A DNA stretch of 64,000 nucleotides from Sulfitobacter aestuariivivens. Its GTDB lineage: Bacteria; Pseudomonadota; Alphaproteobacteria; Rhodobacterales; Rhodobacteraceae. Each line of letters starts with the position of its first letter. Position 1 is the first letter of the stretch. This document shows, one piece after another, positions 25,941-35,366 of the stretch. The stretch covers positions 1 to 64,000 of the forward strand of contig NZ_JACTAG010000002.1 in NCBI RefSeq assembly GCF_014763045.1, in the 5' to 3' direction. A program made the translations under genes and the position numbers. The notes beneath the pieces are model-generated. The model made no database searches. It saw only the letters and a program-made list of their open reading frames with translations, and had not been told where the DNA came from.

Positions 25941-27434
25941 TCATGCGACGTAAGACTGCAAAGTGGCGCGCGTGCCATTTTGCCATACCTGCGACAGTGA
26001 ATTCACAAAGGCATCGCGAAAGCGCGGATCCGCAGCGAAAGCGCCATAGGCCTCCGTGCCCTTCAGCCAGACATCAGGATCGGCCTTCGCAGCAAGGGCG
26101 GCAGATTGCAGCCGAGCCCATGCGGGATCGTTTTCCACAATAATGCTGCCGTCTTCGCGGGTGCCTGCGCACATACGTGCCCACAGCGCCTCAACCAAAG
26201 CCAGACCGGTGATCGATTGGCCCGCCGCCAACGCATCCCGGATGATCGGATGCACAAAACCCCGGTGGCGCGACAAACCGTCAAAGGCAACACGGCGCGT
26301 GGTGTCGTGAATCCTGGGGTTGGCAAAGCGGTCGGTAATCAAATCCACGTACGACAAGGGCATCATGCCCGGTACGGCCCCGACCTGCGGCGCGATCTCT
26401 GTGCGCTGCACCTTGTCAAAAAAGGCTGCAATATCGGCATCGGCCATGCAGCCAGCAATCGTATCAATTGACAAAAGCTCGCCCGCGTTTGCCAGCACCT
26501 GATGACCCGCATTGAGGATGCGGATTTTCATCGCCTCATACGCGTGTACATCGTTGGTGAACGTGGCACCGACAAGATCCCAGTCAGGTCGACCTGCGCA
26601 AAACCGATCTTCGATCACCCATTGGCGAAAATTCTCATGCGTCACCGGTACGGCATCGCCGATCCCAAAGCCGCGCACCATTTCAAGCTCTTTCGCGCCG
26701 GTCGCAGGGACAATGCAATCGACCATCGAATTGGGGAACGCCCCTTGCTTGTCGATCCAGTCGGCTAAGTCAGGATCAGTAGCACGCGCAAGCGATACGA
26801 CCACCGAACGGGTGATGTCGCCATTTCCTTGCAGGTTATCGCAGCTTTGCACCGTAAAAGGACCGCTGCCGGCATTCCGCCGCGCCTTCAGCCCCGCAAC
26901 AATCGCGCCGAAAACGGTGGAAGGCGCCTCTGGCCGGGCGATATCGTGGCGAATATCGGGGTGGTCGAAATCCAGCCCTCCGTCACCGGGTGCAATGAAA
27001 TAGCCCCCTTCGGTCACCGTGAGCGCAACGATACGGATACGCGGATCCGTCATGCAGGCAATCAGCGCGCGGTTGTCTTCCTCAACAGGCAAAAAGTCGA
27101 TCATGGCACCGGTCACTTCGACCGCGCTGTTTTTCGGGTCCAGTTCGATGAGCGTCGTCAGGCAGTCCTGCGCCAAAAGCTTTTCACGCATCACCGCATC
27201 GCCTGCCCGCACGCCTGCGCCGATAATGGCCCAGTCCTGTGCCCGGCCATCCTGCATCAATCGATGAAGATACCACGCCTGATGGGCGCGGTGAAAATTG
27301 CCCAGGCCCACATGGACGATCCCCGGCGTAAGCGCGGCCCGGTCATAGGTCGGTCGCGCAACGGTTGCTGGAAGCTGATCAAGTGTTGCATCGCACAGGG
27401 CAACAGGGGCTGCGGATTTAGCTTGGGTGCTCAT
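25941..27434 (-). CDS. mtlK: Mannitol 2-dehydrogenase (long-chain polyol dehydrogenase)
   Basis: MtlK oxidises D-mannitol (and often arabitol or sorbitol) to the ketose with NAD. The 497-residue protein has the N-terminal HVGLGNFHRAHQAWYLH block, VQSCDNLQGNG, and the catalytic-Lys region MKIRILNAGHQVLANAGEL of the long-chain mannitol dehydrogenase family. The ATG at 27434 overlaps the smoS stop (TGATG); a TTG one codon earlier is an alternative. Position and order match the R. sphaeroides operon. Confidence 0.94.
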   Translation of the reverse strand: MSTQAKSAAPVALCDATLDQLPATVARPTYDRAALTPGIVHVGLGNFHRAHQAWYLHRLMQDGRAQDWAIIGAGVRAGDAVMREKLLAQDCLTTLIELDPKNSAVEVTGAMIDFLPVEEDNRALIACMTDPRIRIVALTVTEGGYFIAPGDGGLDFDHPDIRHDIARPEAPSTVFGAIVAGLKARRNAGSGPFTVQSCDNLQGNGDITRSVVVSLARATDPDLADWIDKQGAFPNSMVDCIVPATGAKELEMVRGFGIGDAVPVTHENFRQWVIEDRFCAGRPDWDLVGATFTNDVHAYEAMKIRILNAGHQVLANAGELLSIDTIAGCMADADIAAFFDKVQRTEIAPQVGAVPGMMPLSYVDLITDRFANPRIHDTTRRVAFDGLSRHRGFVHPIIRDALAAGQSITGLALVEALWARMCAGTREDGSIIVENDPAWARLQSAALAAKADPDVWLKGTEAYGAFAADPRFRDAFVNSLSQVWQNGTRATLQSYVA

Positions 27435-28207
27435 CAACTCATCCAGTTTCCGCCATCGACGTTATAAGTCTGGGCGACAATGTAGTCAGCCTCGGCCGAG
27501 GCAAGGAACACGGCCATACCGGTCAAATCTTCTGCCCGCGCCATGCGACCGAAAGGCACCGCCTCACCGACCTCTTTCTTCTTCTGACCCGGGGCCTTGC
27601 CCTCGTACTTGGCAAAGAAGGCGTCGACGCCATCCCAATGCTCACCGTCCACCACACCCGGTGCTATGGCATTCACGTTGATGCCGTGCTCAATCAGGTT
27701 GAGACCTGCCGATTGGGTCAGGGAAATCACGGCGGCCTTACTTGCGCAATAGACTGCAACCAGCGCTTCACCGCGTCGCCCTGCCTGGCTGGCCATGTTG
27801 ATGATTTTGCCGCGAATGCCGCGATCGATCATGTGGCGGGAAACGGCCTGCATCACAAATAGCGTGCCCGAGACGTTGATATCAAAGACGCGGTCGTACT
27901 CAGCGCGCGAGATTTCAACCAGCGGGGCTGCGGTGAACAAGGCCGCGTTATTGATCAGGATGTCGATCTGGCCAAAGTGACCGACAGCCTGTGCAAGCCC
28001 CGCATCAATGCTGTTTTGGTCCGTCACATCCATCTGCACTGCCAGCGCACTGTCCCCCAGCGCACTTGCGGTTTCAGTCGCCCGGGCGGTGTCTATATCT
28101 GCAATCACGACCTGCGCGCCTTCGCGAATGTAGGCTTGTGCAAACGCGCGCCCGATGCCGCGGGCGGCACCGGTGATCAACGCTGTCTTGCCAGCCAGCC
28201 GCGTCAT
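27434..28207 (-). CDS. smoS: Sorbitol dehydrogenase (SDR family)
   Basis: An NAD-dependent classical SDR of 257 residues that oxidises D-glucitol to D-fructose. Motifs are [19 protein letters not shown] and the C-terminal [16 protein letters not shown]. Long stretches such as [20 protein letters not shown] and [18 protein letters not shown] closely resemble the R. sphaeroides enzyme SmoS as I recall it. It overlaps smoK by four bases. Confidence 0.94.
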   Translation of the reverse strand: MTRLAGKTALITGAARGIGRAFAQAYIREGAQVVIADIDTARATETASALGDSALAVQMDVTDQNSIDAGLAQAVGHFGQIDILINNAALFTAAPLVEISRAEYDRVFDINVSGTLFVMQAVSRHMIDRGIRGKIINMASQAGRRGEALVAVYCASKAAVISLTQSAGLNLIEHGINVNAIAPGVVDGEHWDGVDAFFAKYEGKAPGQKKKEVGEAVPFGRMARAEDLTGMAVFLASAEADYIVAQTYNVDGGNWMS

Positions 28208-29208
28208 GCGATGCGCAGGCCCTGCGCATCAAAGCGGTGGATCTCGTCCGCACGAGGGGTGAGGTGGATCGTATCCCCGTGCTTGAGGCTGACGTCGCCG
28301 ATGGCGCGGACTGTGATCGTTTCACCAAGGCCTGTATTGTGAATATGAAAGAACGTGTCAGATCCCAAATGTTCCGCCACACCAACCGTGCCTTCCCACG
28401 TTCCGCCGCTCTCAACCACATCAATGTGTTCCGGGCGGATGCCGATGGTATCGGCATCGTGCTTGGCTGCTTCCGGACCCGTGATCAGGTTCATCTTGGG
28501 CGATCCGATAAAGCCCGCCACAAAGGTATTGCGCGGACTGCGGTACAGCTCCAGCGGAGAGCCGACCTGTTCGATGACACCCGCCTGCAAGACCACGATC
28601 TTGTCAGCCATAGTCATTGCTTCGACCTGATCGTGGGTCACATAGATCATGGTCGTTTCAAGCTTTTTGTGCAATTCCGAGATTTCCATGCGCATACCCA
28701 CGCGCAGCGCGGCATCAAGGTTTGACAGCGGCTCGTCAAACAGAAACGCCGCCGGTTCACGCACAATCGCCCGGCCAATGGCCACTCGCTGGCGCTGCCC
28801 ACCCGAAAGCTGCCCCGGACGGCGATCCAGATAGTCCTTGAGATTGAGCACAGAGGCGGCGTTTTCCACGCGCGCATCGATTTCGGACTGGGGCATCTTG
28901 GCCATGCGCAGCGGAAAGGCGATGTTCTTGCGCACCGACATGTGCGGATAAAGCGCGTAGGATTGGAACACCATCGCCAGCCCGCGTTTGGCGGGAACAA
29001 GCGCGGTTGCATCCTTGCCATCAATCTCGATATGGCCGGTGGTGATGTCCTCAAGCCCGGCAATCAGCCGCAAAAGGGTGGATTTGCCGCAGCCTGAGGG
29101 GCCGACAAAGACGGTGAATTCGCCGTCATGGATGGTCAGGTCCAGCGGTGGAATGACCTCCACATCGCCAAAGCTCTTGGTCACCTGGTTGAGTTGAATT
29201 TGTCCCAT
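28204..29208 (-). CDS. smoK: Polyol ABC transporter ATPase
   Basis: A MalK/UgpC-type ATPase of 334 residues: Walker [10 protein letters not shown], signature [12 protein letters not shown], Walker [13 protein letters not shown], and a C-terminal OB-fold domain (GIRPEHIDV). It energises the importer formed by smoE, smoF and smoG. AAGGA lies before the start. The stop overlaps the smoS start. Confidence 0.95.
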   Translation of the reverse strand: MGQIQLNQVTKSFGDVEVIPPLDLTIHDGEFTVFVGPSGCGKSTLLRLIAGLEDITTGHIEIDGKDATALVPAKRGLAMVFQSYALYPHMSVRKNIAFPLRMAKMPQSEIDARVENAASVLNLKDYLDRRPGQLSGGQRQRVAIGRAIVREPAAFLFDEPLSNLDAALRVGMRMEISELHKKLETTMIYVTHDQVEAMTMADKIVVLQAGVIEQVGSPLELYRSPRNTFVAGFIGSPKMNLITGPEAAKHDADTIGIRPEHIDVVESGGTWEGTVGVAEHLGSDTFFHIHNTGLGETITVRAIGDVSLKHGDTIHLTPRADEIHRFDAQGLRIA

Positions 29209-29220
29209 GTGTCAGGTTCC

Positions 29221-30051
29221 TTATTTCACCGCGCCAAACGTCAGGCCACGGACAAGTTGTTTCTGGCTGAACCAGCCAAGGATGAGGATCGGCGCAATCG
29301 CCATGGTCGAGGCAGCACTCAGCTTCGCAAAGAACAGGCCCTCGGGGCTGGAATAGCTTGCGATGAAGGCCGTCAGAGGCGCGGCGTTGACAGCTGTCAA
29401 GTTCAGGGTCCAGAAGGCCTCGTTCCAGGCAAGGATAAAGTTCAGCAACATCGTCGACGCAATGCCCGGGATCGCCATGGGCGTGAGGATATAGAGCACC
29501 TCTTCGCGCAGAGTCGCGCCATCCATCCGGGCCGCTTCAAGAATTTCCACGGGGATTTCGCGGAAGTATGTGTACAGCATCCAGACAATAATCGGCAGGT
29601 TGATCAGCATCATCACGATCACAAGACCCGCGCGGCTGTCCAGAAGTCCAAGCTGAATGAACAGCAGGTAGATCGGGTAGAGCACACCCACGGCTGGCAG
29701 CATCTTGGTCGACAGCATCCAAAGCAGGATGTCCTTGGTGCGCTTGGACGGCACAAAGGCCATCGACCATGCCGCCGGAACCGCGATGATCAGACCAAGG
29801 ATCGTAGAGCCCCCGGCAATGATGACCGAATTCCACAAAAACCGCGCGTAGTTCGACCGCTCCATCACGATGCTGTAGTTTTCCATCGTCCAGTCAAAGT
29901 TCAGAAAAATCGGCGGGGAGGCGATCGCCTGTGCCTCGGTCTTGAACGACGTCAGAATGGTCCACAGGATCGGGAAGAAAATCAGCAAACCGACGGCCCA
30001 GGCAAACCCGGTGTTCATCAACTTGCGGCGGGGTGTAATTGCGCGTGCCAT
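29221..30051 (-). CDS. smoG: Polyol ABC transporter permease (MalG type)
   Basis: Inner-membrane permease of 276 residues with six membrane segments and the EAA loop EAARMDGATLREEVLYI that docks to the ATPase. It is separated by 2 bases from smoF and by 12 from smoK. The protein ends with the usual MalG-type QKQLVRGLTFGAVK. Confidence 0.94.
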   Translation of the reverse strand: MARAITPRRKLMNTGFAWAVGLLIFFPILWTILTSFKTEAQAIASPPIFLNFDWTMENYSIVMERSNYARFLWNSVIIAGGSTILGLIIAVPAAWSMAFVPSKRTKDILLWMLSTKMLPAVGVLYPIYLLFIQLGLLDSRAGLVIVMMLINLPIIVWMLYTYFREIPVEILEAARMDGATLREEVLYILTPMAIPGIASTMLLNFILAWNEAFWTLNLTAVNAAPLTAFIASYSSPEGLFFAKLSAASTMAIAPILILGWFSQKQLVRGLTFGAVK

Positions 30052-30053
30052 GA

Positions 30054-30920
30054 TCAGTTATCCAGGTTCTTGCCGACGATCCGCATCAGGAAGATCGCGA
30101 CGATGTTTGCAAGGATGATGGCATAGACGCCACCGGCGGAGCCAAGACCGATATTCTGGCTTTCCAGCACACGCTGGAAGATCAGGTAGGACAACGTTCG
30201 TGTGCCAAACGCACCGCCTGTGGTCACGAAAATCTCGGCGAAGACGGCCAAAAGAAAGATCGTCTGGATCAGGATCACAATCGTGATCGCGCGGCTGAGG
30301 TGCGGCAGGATGATATGGTAAAACCGCTTCAGCGTCGGCGCGCCATCCATTTCAGCGGCCTCCAGCTGCTCGCTGTCCAGCGACTGGATCGCGGTGAGCA
30401 AAATGAGTGTTGCAAAGGGCAACCACTGCCAGCTGACAATCATGATGATGGCGGGCATGGCCGCGTCTGATAGCCAACTGACCGGTTCGGCCCCGAAAAA
30501 ACGCCAAAGATGCGCAAAGAGGCCATTGACCGGGTCCATGAACATGTTCTTCCAGACCAGCGCGGACACCGTCGGCATCACAAAGAACGGCGCGATCACA
30601 AGGATACGCACAATCCCCTGCCCCCACATGGGCTTGTCCAGCAGCAGGGCCAGCAACACGCCAAGTGCGACGGTAATGATCAGGACGCTCAGAACAATCG
30701 TGAGGGTCGTCAGAACCGCAGGCCAGAACGCGCTTGATGTGACAAAGCGGACGTAGTTGTCAAAACCGGTCCACCCCTGATCACCGCCACGCAGGGGCAG
30801 ATAGGTGCGGAACGAAAACCACAGGGTCATGATCAGCGGCACCAGCATCCAGCCCAAAAGCAGAATTACTGCGGGGGCCATCATCAGTCGGGCTGCAGAT
30901 CGGGAAGCTTTGGTCGCCAT
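30054..30920 (-). CDS. smoF: Polyol ABC transporter permease (MalF type)
   Basis: Inner-membrane permease of 288 residues with six membrane segments and the EAA loop EAAEMDGAPTLKRFYHI. The start at 30920 is chosen because GGAGGAG lies nine bases upstream; the ATG at 30929 abuts that motif too closely. A strong hairpin separates it from smoE, which would let the binding protein be made in excess over the permeases. Confidence 0.93.
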   Translation of the reverse strand: MATKASRSAARLMMAPAVILLLGWMLVPLIMTLWFSFRTYLPLRGGDQGWTGFDNYVRFVTSSAFWPAVLTTLTIVLSVLIITVALGVLLALLLDKPMWGQGIVRILVIAPFFVMPTVSALVWKNMFMDPVNGLFAHLWRFFGAEPVSWLSDAAMPAIIMIVSWQWLPFATLILLTAIQSLDSEQLEAAEMDGAPTLKRFYHIILPHLSRAITIVILIQTIFLLAVFAEIFVTTGGAFGTRTLSYLIFQRVLESQNIGLGSAGGVYAIILANIVAIFLMRIVGKNLDN

Positions 30921-31000
30921 TGGATGCATCTCCTCCGTTGACAGCCTGCGTAAACCAGAGCTGCCGGGTTGCGACATCAAAAACGTTGGAAATCGTGAGA

Positions 31001-31030
31001 TCAAAGGGCGACGGGCACGCCGCCCTTTGA
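31001..31030 (-). other. Intercistronic hairpin downstream of smoE
   Basis: A perfect 10-bp stem (TCAAAGGGCG with CGCCCTTTGA, 10-base loop) begins 19 bases after the smoE stop. No T tract follows on the minus strand. Such structures commonly protect the binding-protein mRNA and reduce read-through into permease genes. Confidence 0.75.
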
Positions 31031-31049
31031 GGTATCAGAACGGGGCGGC

Positions 31050-32369
31050 TTACTTGTAGCCGGCGGCTTCCAACGCTTCGTTGGTGATCGCCTGCGCCTT
31101 TGCAAGCGCTTCCTCGACGGTCTGCTGACCGGCATAGGCTGCCGAGAATTCCTGACTCACTTCGGTCCAGAAGCCAGCCCATTCGGGGATCGCAGCGAAC
31201 TGAATGCCGACGTAAGGAACGGGGTCCACGGTCGGGTTGTTCGGATCAGCCGACAGGATCGAGTCCAGCGTCATCTGCGCGAAAGGAACGGCCTGATAGT
31301 CAGGGTTTTCGTACAGCGACGTACGCGCGCCCGGAGGAACGTTGGCCCAACCTTCCTTGGCAGCGACCAGCTCGATGTAGTCCTTGGAGGTGGCCCACTC
31401 GATGAACTGCTTTGCTTCGGCTTCCTGCTGCGTACCTGCAGGGATGGCCAGCGCCCATGCCCAAAGCCAGTTGGCCTTCTTGTCGACGCCTTCGCTGTTG
31501 GGTGCCAGTGCGAAACCAACGCTGTCAGCAACCTCGGAGTCGTTGGGGTTGGTGACAAAGGATGCCGCCACGGTGGCGTCGATCCACATGCCGCATTTGC
31601 CCTGATTGAACAGCGACAGGTTCTCGTTGAAGCCGTTCGTCGCATAGCCGGACGGGCCGGATTCTTCCATCATGCCGGTGTAGAAGTTCAGCGTGTTCGC
31701 CCAGGCCTCGGAATCGAGCTGTGCGTTCCAGTCCTCATCGACAGGACGTGCGCCAAATGAGTTGGCCATGGTGTTGATAAAAGCACCGCCTTCACCCCAA
31801 CCGGCCTTACCACGCAGGCAGATGCCGTTGATCTCGTTGTCACGATCCGTCATCGCAGCCGCCGCTTCGCGGATGAACTGCCAGGTCGGCGCGTCGGGCA
31901 TTTCCATGCCGGCGGCTTCCATCAGGTCCGTGCGATACATGATCATCGAGCTTTCGCCATAGAACGGCGCCGCATACAGCGTGCCATCATGGCTCAGACC
32001 GCCACGCATAGCGGGCAGGATGTCATCGACGTCATATTCCGCAGACAGATCGTCCAGGGGCACCAACCAGCCATTCGATCCCCAGATCGGGGTTTCGTAC
32101 ATGCCGATGGTCATGATGTCGAACTGACCACCCTTCGTAGTGATGTCCGTGGTGACGCGCTGGCGCAGAACGTTTTCTTCCAGCGTCACCCACTCCACGC
32201 CGATGCCTGTCGCTTCGGTGAAGGTGTCGGTGTAGCCCTGCATGCGGATCATGTCGCCGTTGTTCACCGTGGCGATCGTGATTGTCTTGCTGTGGCCGTC
32301 GGCAAAAGCCGATGTGCCGGCCATCACGGCAAGCGCGCTGACCACGCCAAATGTTGCGTGCCTTGTCAT
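31050..32369 (-). CDS. smoE: Polyol ABC transporter substrate-binding protein
   Basis: Periplasmic binding protein of the carbohydrate-uptake family 1 type, 439 residues, with signal peptide ending TSAFADG. The mature N terminus KTITIATVNNGDMIRMQGYT and WLWAWALAIP are typical of mannitol/sorbitol-binding proteins. GGGAGGAA precedes the start at 32369. It is the first gene of the seven-gene polyol operon and sits behind a palindromic operator and promoter. Confidence 0.94.
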   Translation of the reverse strand: MTRHATFGVVSALAVMAGTSAFADGHSKTITIATVNNGDMIRMQGYTDTFTEATGIGVEWVTLEENVLRQRVTTDITTKGGQFDIMTIGMYETPIWGSNGWLVPLDDLSAEYDVDDILPAMRGGLSHDGTLYAAPFYGESSMIMYRTDLMEAAGMEMPDAPTWQFIREAAAAMTDRDNEINGICLRGKAGWGEGGAFINTMANSFGARPVDEDWNAQLDSEAWANTLNFYTGMMEESGPSGYATNGFNENLSLFNQGKCGMWIDATVAASFVTNPNDSEVADSVGFALAPNSEGVDKKANWLWAWALAIPAGTQQEAEAKQFIEWATSKDYIELVAAKEGWANVPPGARTSLYENPDYQAVPFAQMTLDSILSADPNNPTVDPVPYVGIQFAAIPEWAGFWTEVSQEFSAAYAGQQTVEEALAKAQAITNEALEAAGYK

Positions 32370-32409
32370 AGATGTTCCTCCCAAAACGCAAATTATTTTG
32401 CTGCTCGTG

Positions 32410-32438
32410 AGGCTAGAAGAAAGATAACGCGGGGTCAA
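32410..32438 (-). promoter_or_regulatory. Promoter of the polyol operon
   Basis: Minus strand TTGACC (32438-32433), 17 bases, TAGCCT (32415-32410). It lies 41 bases before the smoE start and five bases downstream of the palindromic operator. Confidence 0.5.
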
Positions 32439-32443
32439 TAAAT

Positions 32444-32461
32444 ATTTTACGCGCGTAAAAT
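32444..32461. promoter_or_regulatory. LacI-type operator of the polyol operon
   Basis: ATTTTACGCGCGTAAAAT is a perfect 18-bp palindrome centred on CG, as LacI-family operators are. It lies between the regulator's stop and the smoE promoter. A related imperfect site is at 33561, before the regulator's own gene. Confidence 0.75.
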
Positions 32462-32471
32462 TCCAGCCGTT

Positions 32472-33497
32472 TCAGGCCGATGCCCGCAAAACCAGATGAC
32501 TGGAAAAGAGCACTTCCAGCCGGGTGTGGAAACGTCCGTCATTACGAATCAGATCGAAGAGCATTTCGACGGACCGGTTCGCGACGGTGTCGTAATCATG
32601 TGCCACAGTGGTCAAAGACGGGCCGGTGAAGCGTGCAAATGGATGGTCATCGTGCCCGGCCACCCGCATCTGGCAATCAGCGTCACGCCCCACCTTTACT
32701 CCATGTTCGTAAAAGGCCGCCAGAACACCGATGGCGAGGCGGTCATTGCTACACAGCAAGGTATTGGTCGGCATCTTGCCGCGTTCCAGCAACGTGACAG
32801 CCCCCTGATAACCGATCTCTTCGAAAGCCCAGCCTTCTCCCTTTGCCTGCTCGATCCGAGGCTCCAGCCCCAGTTGCTCCATTTTGGCGACATAGGCCGA
32901 GGCGCGTTTGCGCGCGTTCGGGTTGGCGGGTGTTTCCATCTCGAAAAAGAACGGCGGCTCGCCCGACCGGCAAAGGTATTCGACGCTTTGATTGATAAAA
33001 CTGGCATTGTCAGAGCCTACGAAAGCCGCACCGACCCCTTCGATATTACTGTCAAACAGAACAGTCGGGACGTCCTTGCAAAACTTTTCGATCTCTGCGC
33101 GATTTGACGTTCGCCCCAAGGGCGCAAGCAATACCCCCGCCGGTTTCAACATGCGCAGATCGTTCAGAATGTCGATTTCGGTTTCTGTCTTGCCATGCGC
33201 GGAATAAAGCGTTGGGCGGTACCCCGCCGCGATGCACCGCTGTTCAAGATTGCGCGCGATTTCGGCAAAGAAAGGATCCGCCAGATAGGGCACCACGATG
33301 CCCAAATTCTTGGTCAGCTTGCGGTTCTGGTTCATCGCAAAAATATTCGGGCGATAGTCGTGCAGATCCAGGGCGGCCTCTATCCGCGCCCGGGTCGAGG
33401 CACGAACGCTGTCCGGGTTGTTGAAATACTTCGACACCGTCGGGCGCGAAATACCGCTGAGTGCGGCAAACTCTTCCATATTGCGAACTTTGCTCAT
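32472..33497 (-). CDS. LacI-family regulator of polyol utilisation
   Basis: A 341-residue LacI-type repressor. The N-terminal helix-turn-helix reads MEEFAALSGISRPTVSKYFNNPDSV with the hinge ALDLHDYRPN. The ligand domain begins KNLGIVVPYLADPFF. Start 33497 (MSKVRNMEEF) is used because the DNA-binding domain begins there; the frame is open to 33554. It is upstream of and co-directional with smoE, so it probably controls that operon in response to a polyol or ketose. Confidence 0.92.
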   Translation of the reverse strand: MSKVRNMEEFAALSGISRPTVSKYFNNPDSVRASTRARIEAALDLHDYRPNIFAMNQNRKLTKNLGIVVPYLADPFFAEIARNLEQRCIAAGYRPTLYSAHGKTETEIDILNDLRMLKPAGVLLAPLGRTSNRAEIEKFCKDVPTVLFDSNIEGVGAAFVGSDNASFINQSVEYLCRSGEPPFFFEMETPANPNARKRASAYVAKMEQLGLEPRIEQAKGEGWAFEEIGYQGAVTLLERGKMPTNTLLCSNDRLAIGVLAAFYEHGVKVGRDADCQMRVAGHDDHPFARFTGPSLTTVAHDYDTVANRSVEMLFDLIRNDGRFHTRLEVLFSSHLVLRASA

Positions 33498-33560
33498 GGC
33501 TCCCCCGGGTTTGTCTGCATCTGGGATTATGGCAGGAAGTTTCCGAATTAACACTCACAT

Positions 33561-33576
33561 TTTTGCGCGCGTCAAT
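33561..33576. promoter_or_regulatory. Second, imperfect operator upstream of the LacI gene
   Basis: TTTTGCGCGCGTCAAT matches the perfect operator at 32445-32460 at 13 of 16 positions. It lies 64 bases before the regulator's start codon and suggests autoregulation. Confidence 0.5.
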
Positions 33577-33619
33577 TTACCGGTGGGGAAAGTTTCCAAT
33601 TTGAAAGGTCGGCGCGGGC

Positions 33620-34006
33620 TCAGTCGGATTCCCCATGCAGCGTATTTGCCCCGGCCATGTACACGCTGATCCGGTCAAACTGCGCCCCGGCGGCATCAAA
33701 AAAATTGCAGTTGGACTTGTGGGTCAGACTGCCGTCCAGCTCCACGTTCTCAACAAGAAACTGCACCGCGATCCGATTGTTCGCCGGATCGCTTACAAAG
33801 CGAAAATCTCGGTGTCGCACTTCCTCATGGGCCGACCAGAGACGGTGAAACATGCCTGCAATTTCGTCATGCCCACGCAAGTCAACGCCATGGGTTTCCA
33901 CCGTGAACACACAATCGGGGGTCAACAGGGCCAGAATACCATCCAGATTTTCCGCATCCACGGCTGTGAAATACCGCAAAACCATCTCTTTCAGCGTGTT
34001 CTGCAC
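33620..34006 (-). CDS. SnoaL/NTF2-fold protein
   Basis: A 128-residue single-domain member of the SnoaL-like NTF2 superfamily: [25 protein letters not shown] at the N terminus and [20 protein letters not shown] at the C terminus. The function is unknown; such domains serve as cyclases, isomerases or binding proteins. It is transcribed toward the LacI gene and away from fabB, so it may belong to the polyol insertion. It is not close to the three larger NTF2 proteins at 54-60 kb. Confidence 0.8.
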   Translation of the reverse strand: MQNTLKEMVLRYFTAVDAENLDGILALLTPDCVFTVETHGVDLRGHDEIAGMFHRLWSAHEEVRHRDFRFVSDPANNRIAVQFLVENVELDGSLTHKSNCNFFDAAGAQFDRISVYMAGANTLHGESD

Positions 34007-34133
34007 GGGGTGTCATCCTTTGCAAGCGGGGTCCATACTGGCGATATTGCGGGCAGGACAAAAGCCCTATCTGGTTGCGCCACGCCTGTGCTCTGGCCTA
34101 GATAGCATCAAAAGAGATCAAAGGAGTGCGCGT

Positions 34134-35363
34134 ATGCGCCGTGTCGTCGTCACTGGACTTGGGATCGTTTCCTCCATCGGGAACAACGCCGAAGAAGTCA
34201 CCGCAGCGCTCAAGGCGGGCACGTCGGGCATCGAGGCCAGCGCAGAGATGGCCGAGCACGGATTTCGCAGTCAGGTCGCGGGCACGCTCAAGATCGATGT
34301 GTCCGAACATGTGGACAAACGCACATTGCGGTTCATGGGCCCCGGCGCGGCCTACGCCTATATCGCCATGGAGCAGGCAATCGCCGACGCCGCTCTGGGC
34401 GAAGACGTCATTTCCAATCCACGCACAGGACTGATCGCAGGCTCTGGCGGGCCCTCAACCAGCGCGATGAAAACGGCGCATGATGTGGTGGACAAGACGG
34501 GTGCCACCAAGCGCATCGGGCCTTTTGCCGTGCCCAAGTGCATGTCCTCGACCATCAGCGCAAACCTCAGCACAGCGTTCAAGATCAAGGGCATCAACTA
34601 TTCCATCACCTCGGCTTGCTCTACGTCGTTGCACTGCATCGGCTCAGCAGCCGAACAGATCATGCTGGGCAAACAGGACGTGATGTTTGCAGGCGGCGGC
34701 GAAGAACTGGACTGGACGCTGAGCTGCCTCTTTGACGCCATGGGCGCGATGTCCTCGAAATACAACGACACGCCCGAACGCGCCTCCCGCGCCTTTGACG
34801 CGGACCGCGACGGGTTCGTGATTACCGGTGGCGGTGGGATTGTCGTGCTCGAAAGCCTGGAACATGCCCAGGCGCGCGGGGCGAAAATCTATGCGGAAGT
34901 GACTGGTTTCGCGGCCACCTCCGACGGGCACGACATGGTTGCGCCCTCGGGCGAGGGCGGCACGCGCGCGATGCAACTGGCGCTCGAAACCCTGCCAGAG
35001 GGGCGCAATGTCAGCTACATCAACGCCCATGGCACATCTACCCCAGTGGGCGATGTCGGCGAAATCGAGGCGGTCCGGAGGGTCTTTGGTGAAGGCACCA
35101 CACCACCTGTCAGTTCCACCAAGTCGATGACAGGTCACGGGCAAGGGTCAGCCGGCGCTATGGAGGCAATTTTCTGCCTCCTCATGCTCGAGCACGACTT
35201 CATCACACCATCGATCAATGTGGAAACACTCGATCCGGCCTTGAAACCCGAAGAGATTGCGACCGAATTGGTCGAGAACGCGGGCCTTGATTCAGTCATG
35301 ACCAATTCCTTCGGTTTTGGCGGCACCAACGGGTCGATGATCCTCTCAAAGTTCAAGGGGTAA
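34134..35363 (+). CDS. fabB: 3-oxoacyl-ACP synthase I
   Basis: FabB elongates unsaturated acyl-ACPs. The 409-residue protein starts [16 protein letters not shown] after AAGGAG (34121-34126). The Cys-His-His triad is visible: Cys in SACSTSLHC, His in [11 protein letters not shown] and His in [12 protein letters not shown]. It is followed three bases later by fabI. The partner fabA is at 24.4 kb on the same strand, on the other side of the polyol operon. Confidence 0.97.
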   Translation: MRRVVVTGLGIVSSIGNNAEEVTAALKAGTSGIEASAEMAEHGFRSQVAGTLKIDVSEHVDKRTLRFMGPGAAYAYIAMEQAIADAALGEDVISNPRTGLIAGSGGPSTSAMKTAHDVVDKTGATKRIGPFAVPKCMSSTISANLSTAFKIKGINYSITSACSTSLHCIGSAAEQIMLGKQDVMFAGGGEELDWTLSCLFDAMGAMSSKYNDTPERASRAFDADRDGFVITGGGGIVVLESLEHAQARGAKIYAEVTGFAATSDGHDMVAPSGEGGTRAMQLALETLPEGRNVSYINAHGTSTPVGDVGEIEAVRRVFGEGTTPPVSSTKSMTGHGQGSAGAMEAIFCLLMLEHDFITPSINVETLDPALKPEEIATELVENAGLDSVMTNSFGFGGTNGSMILSKFKG

Positions 35364-35366
35364 GCC

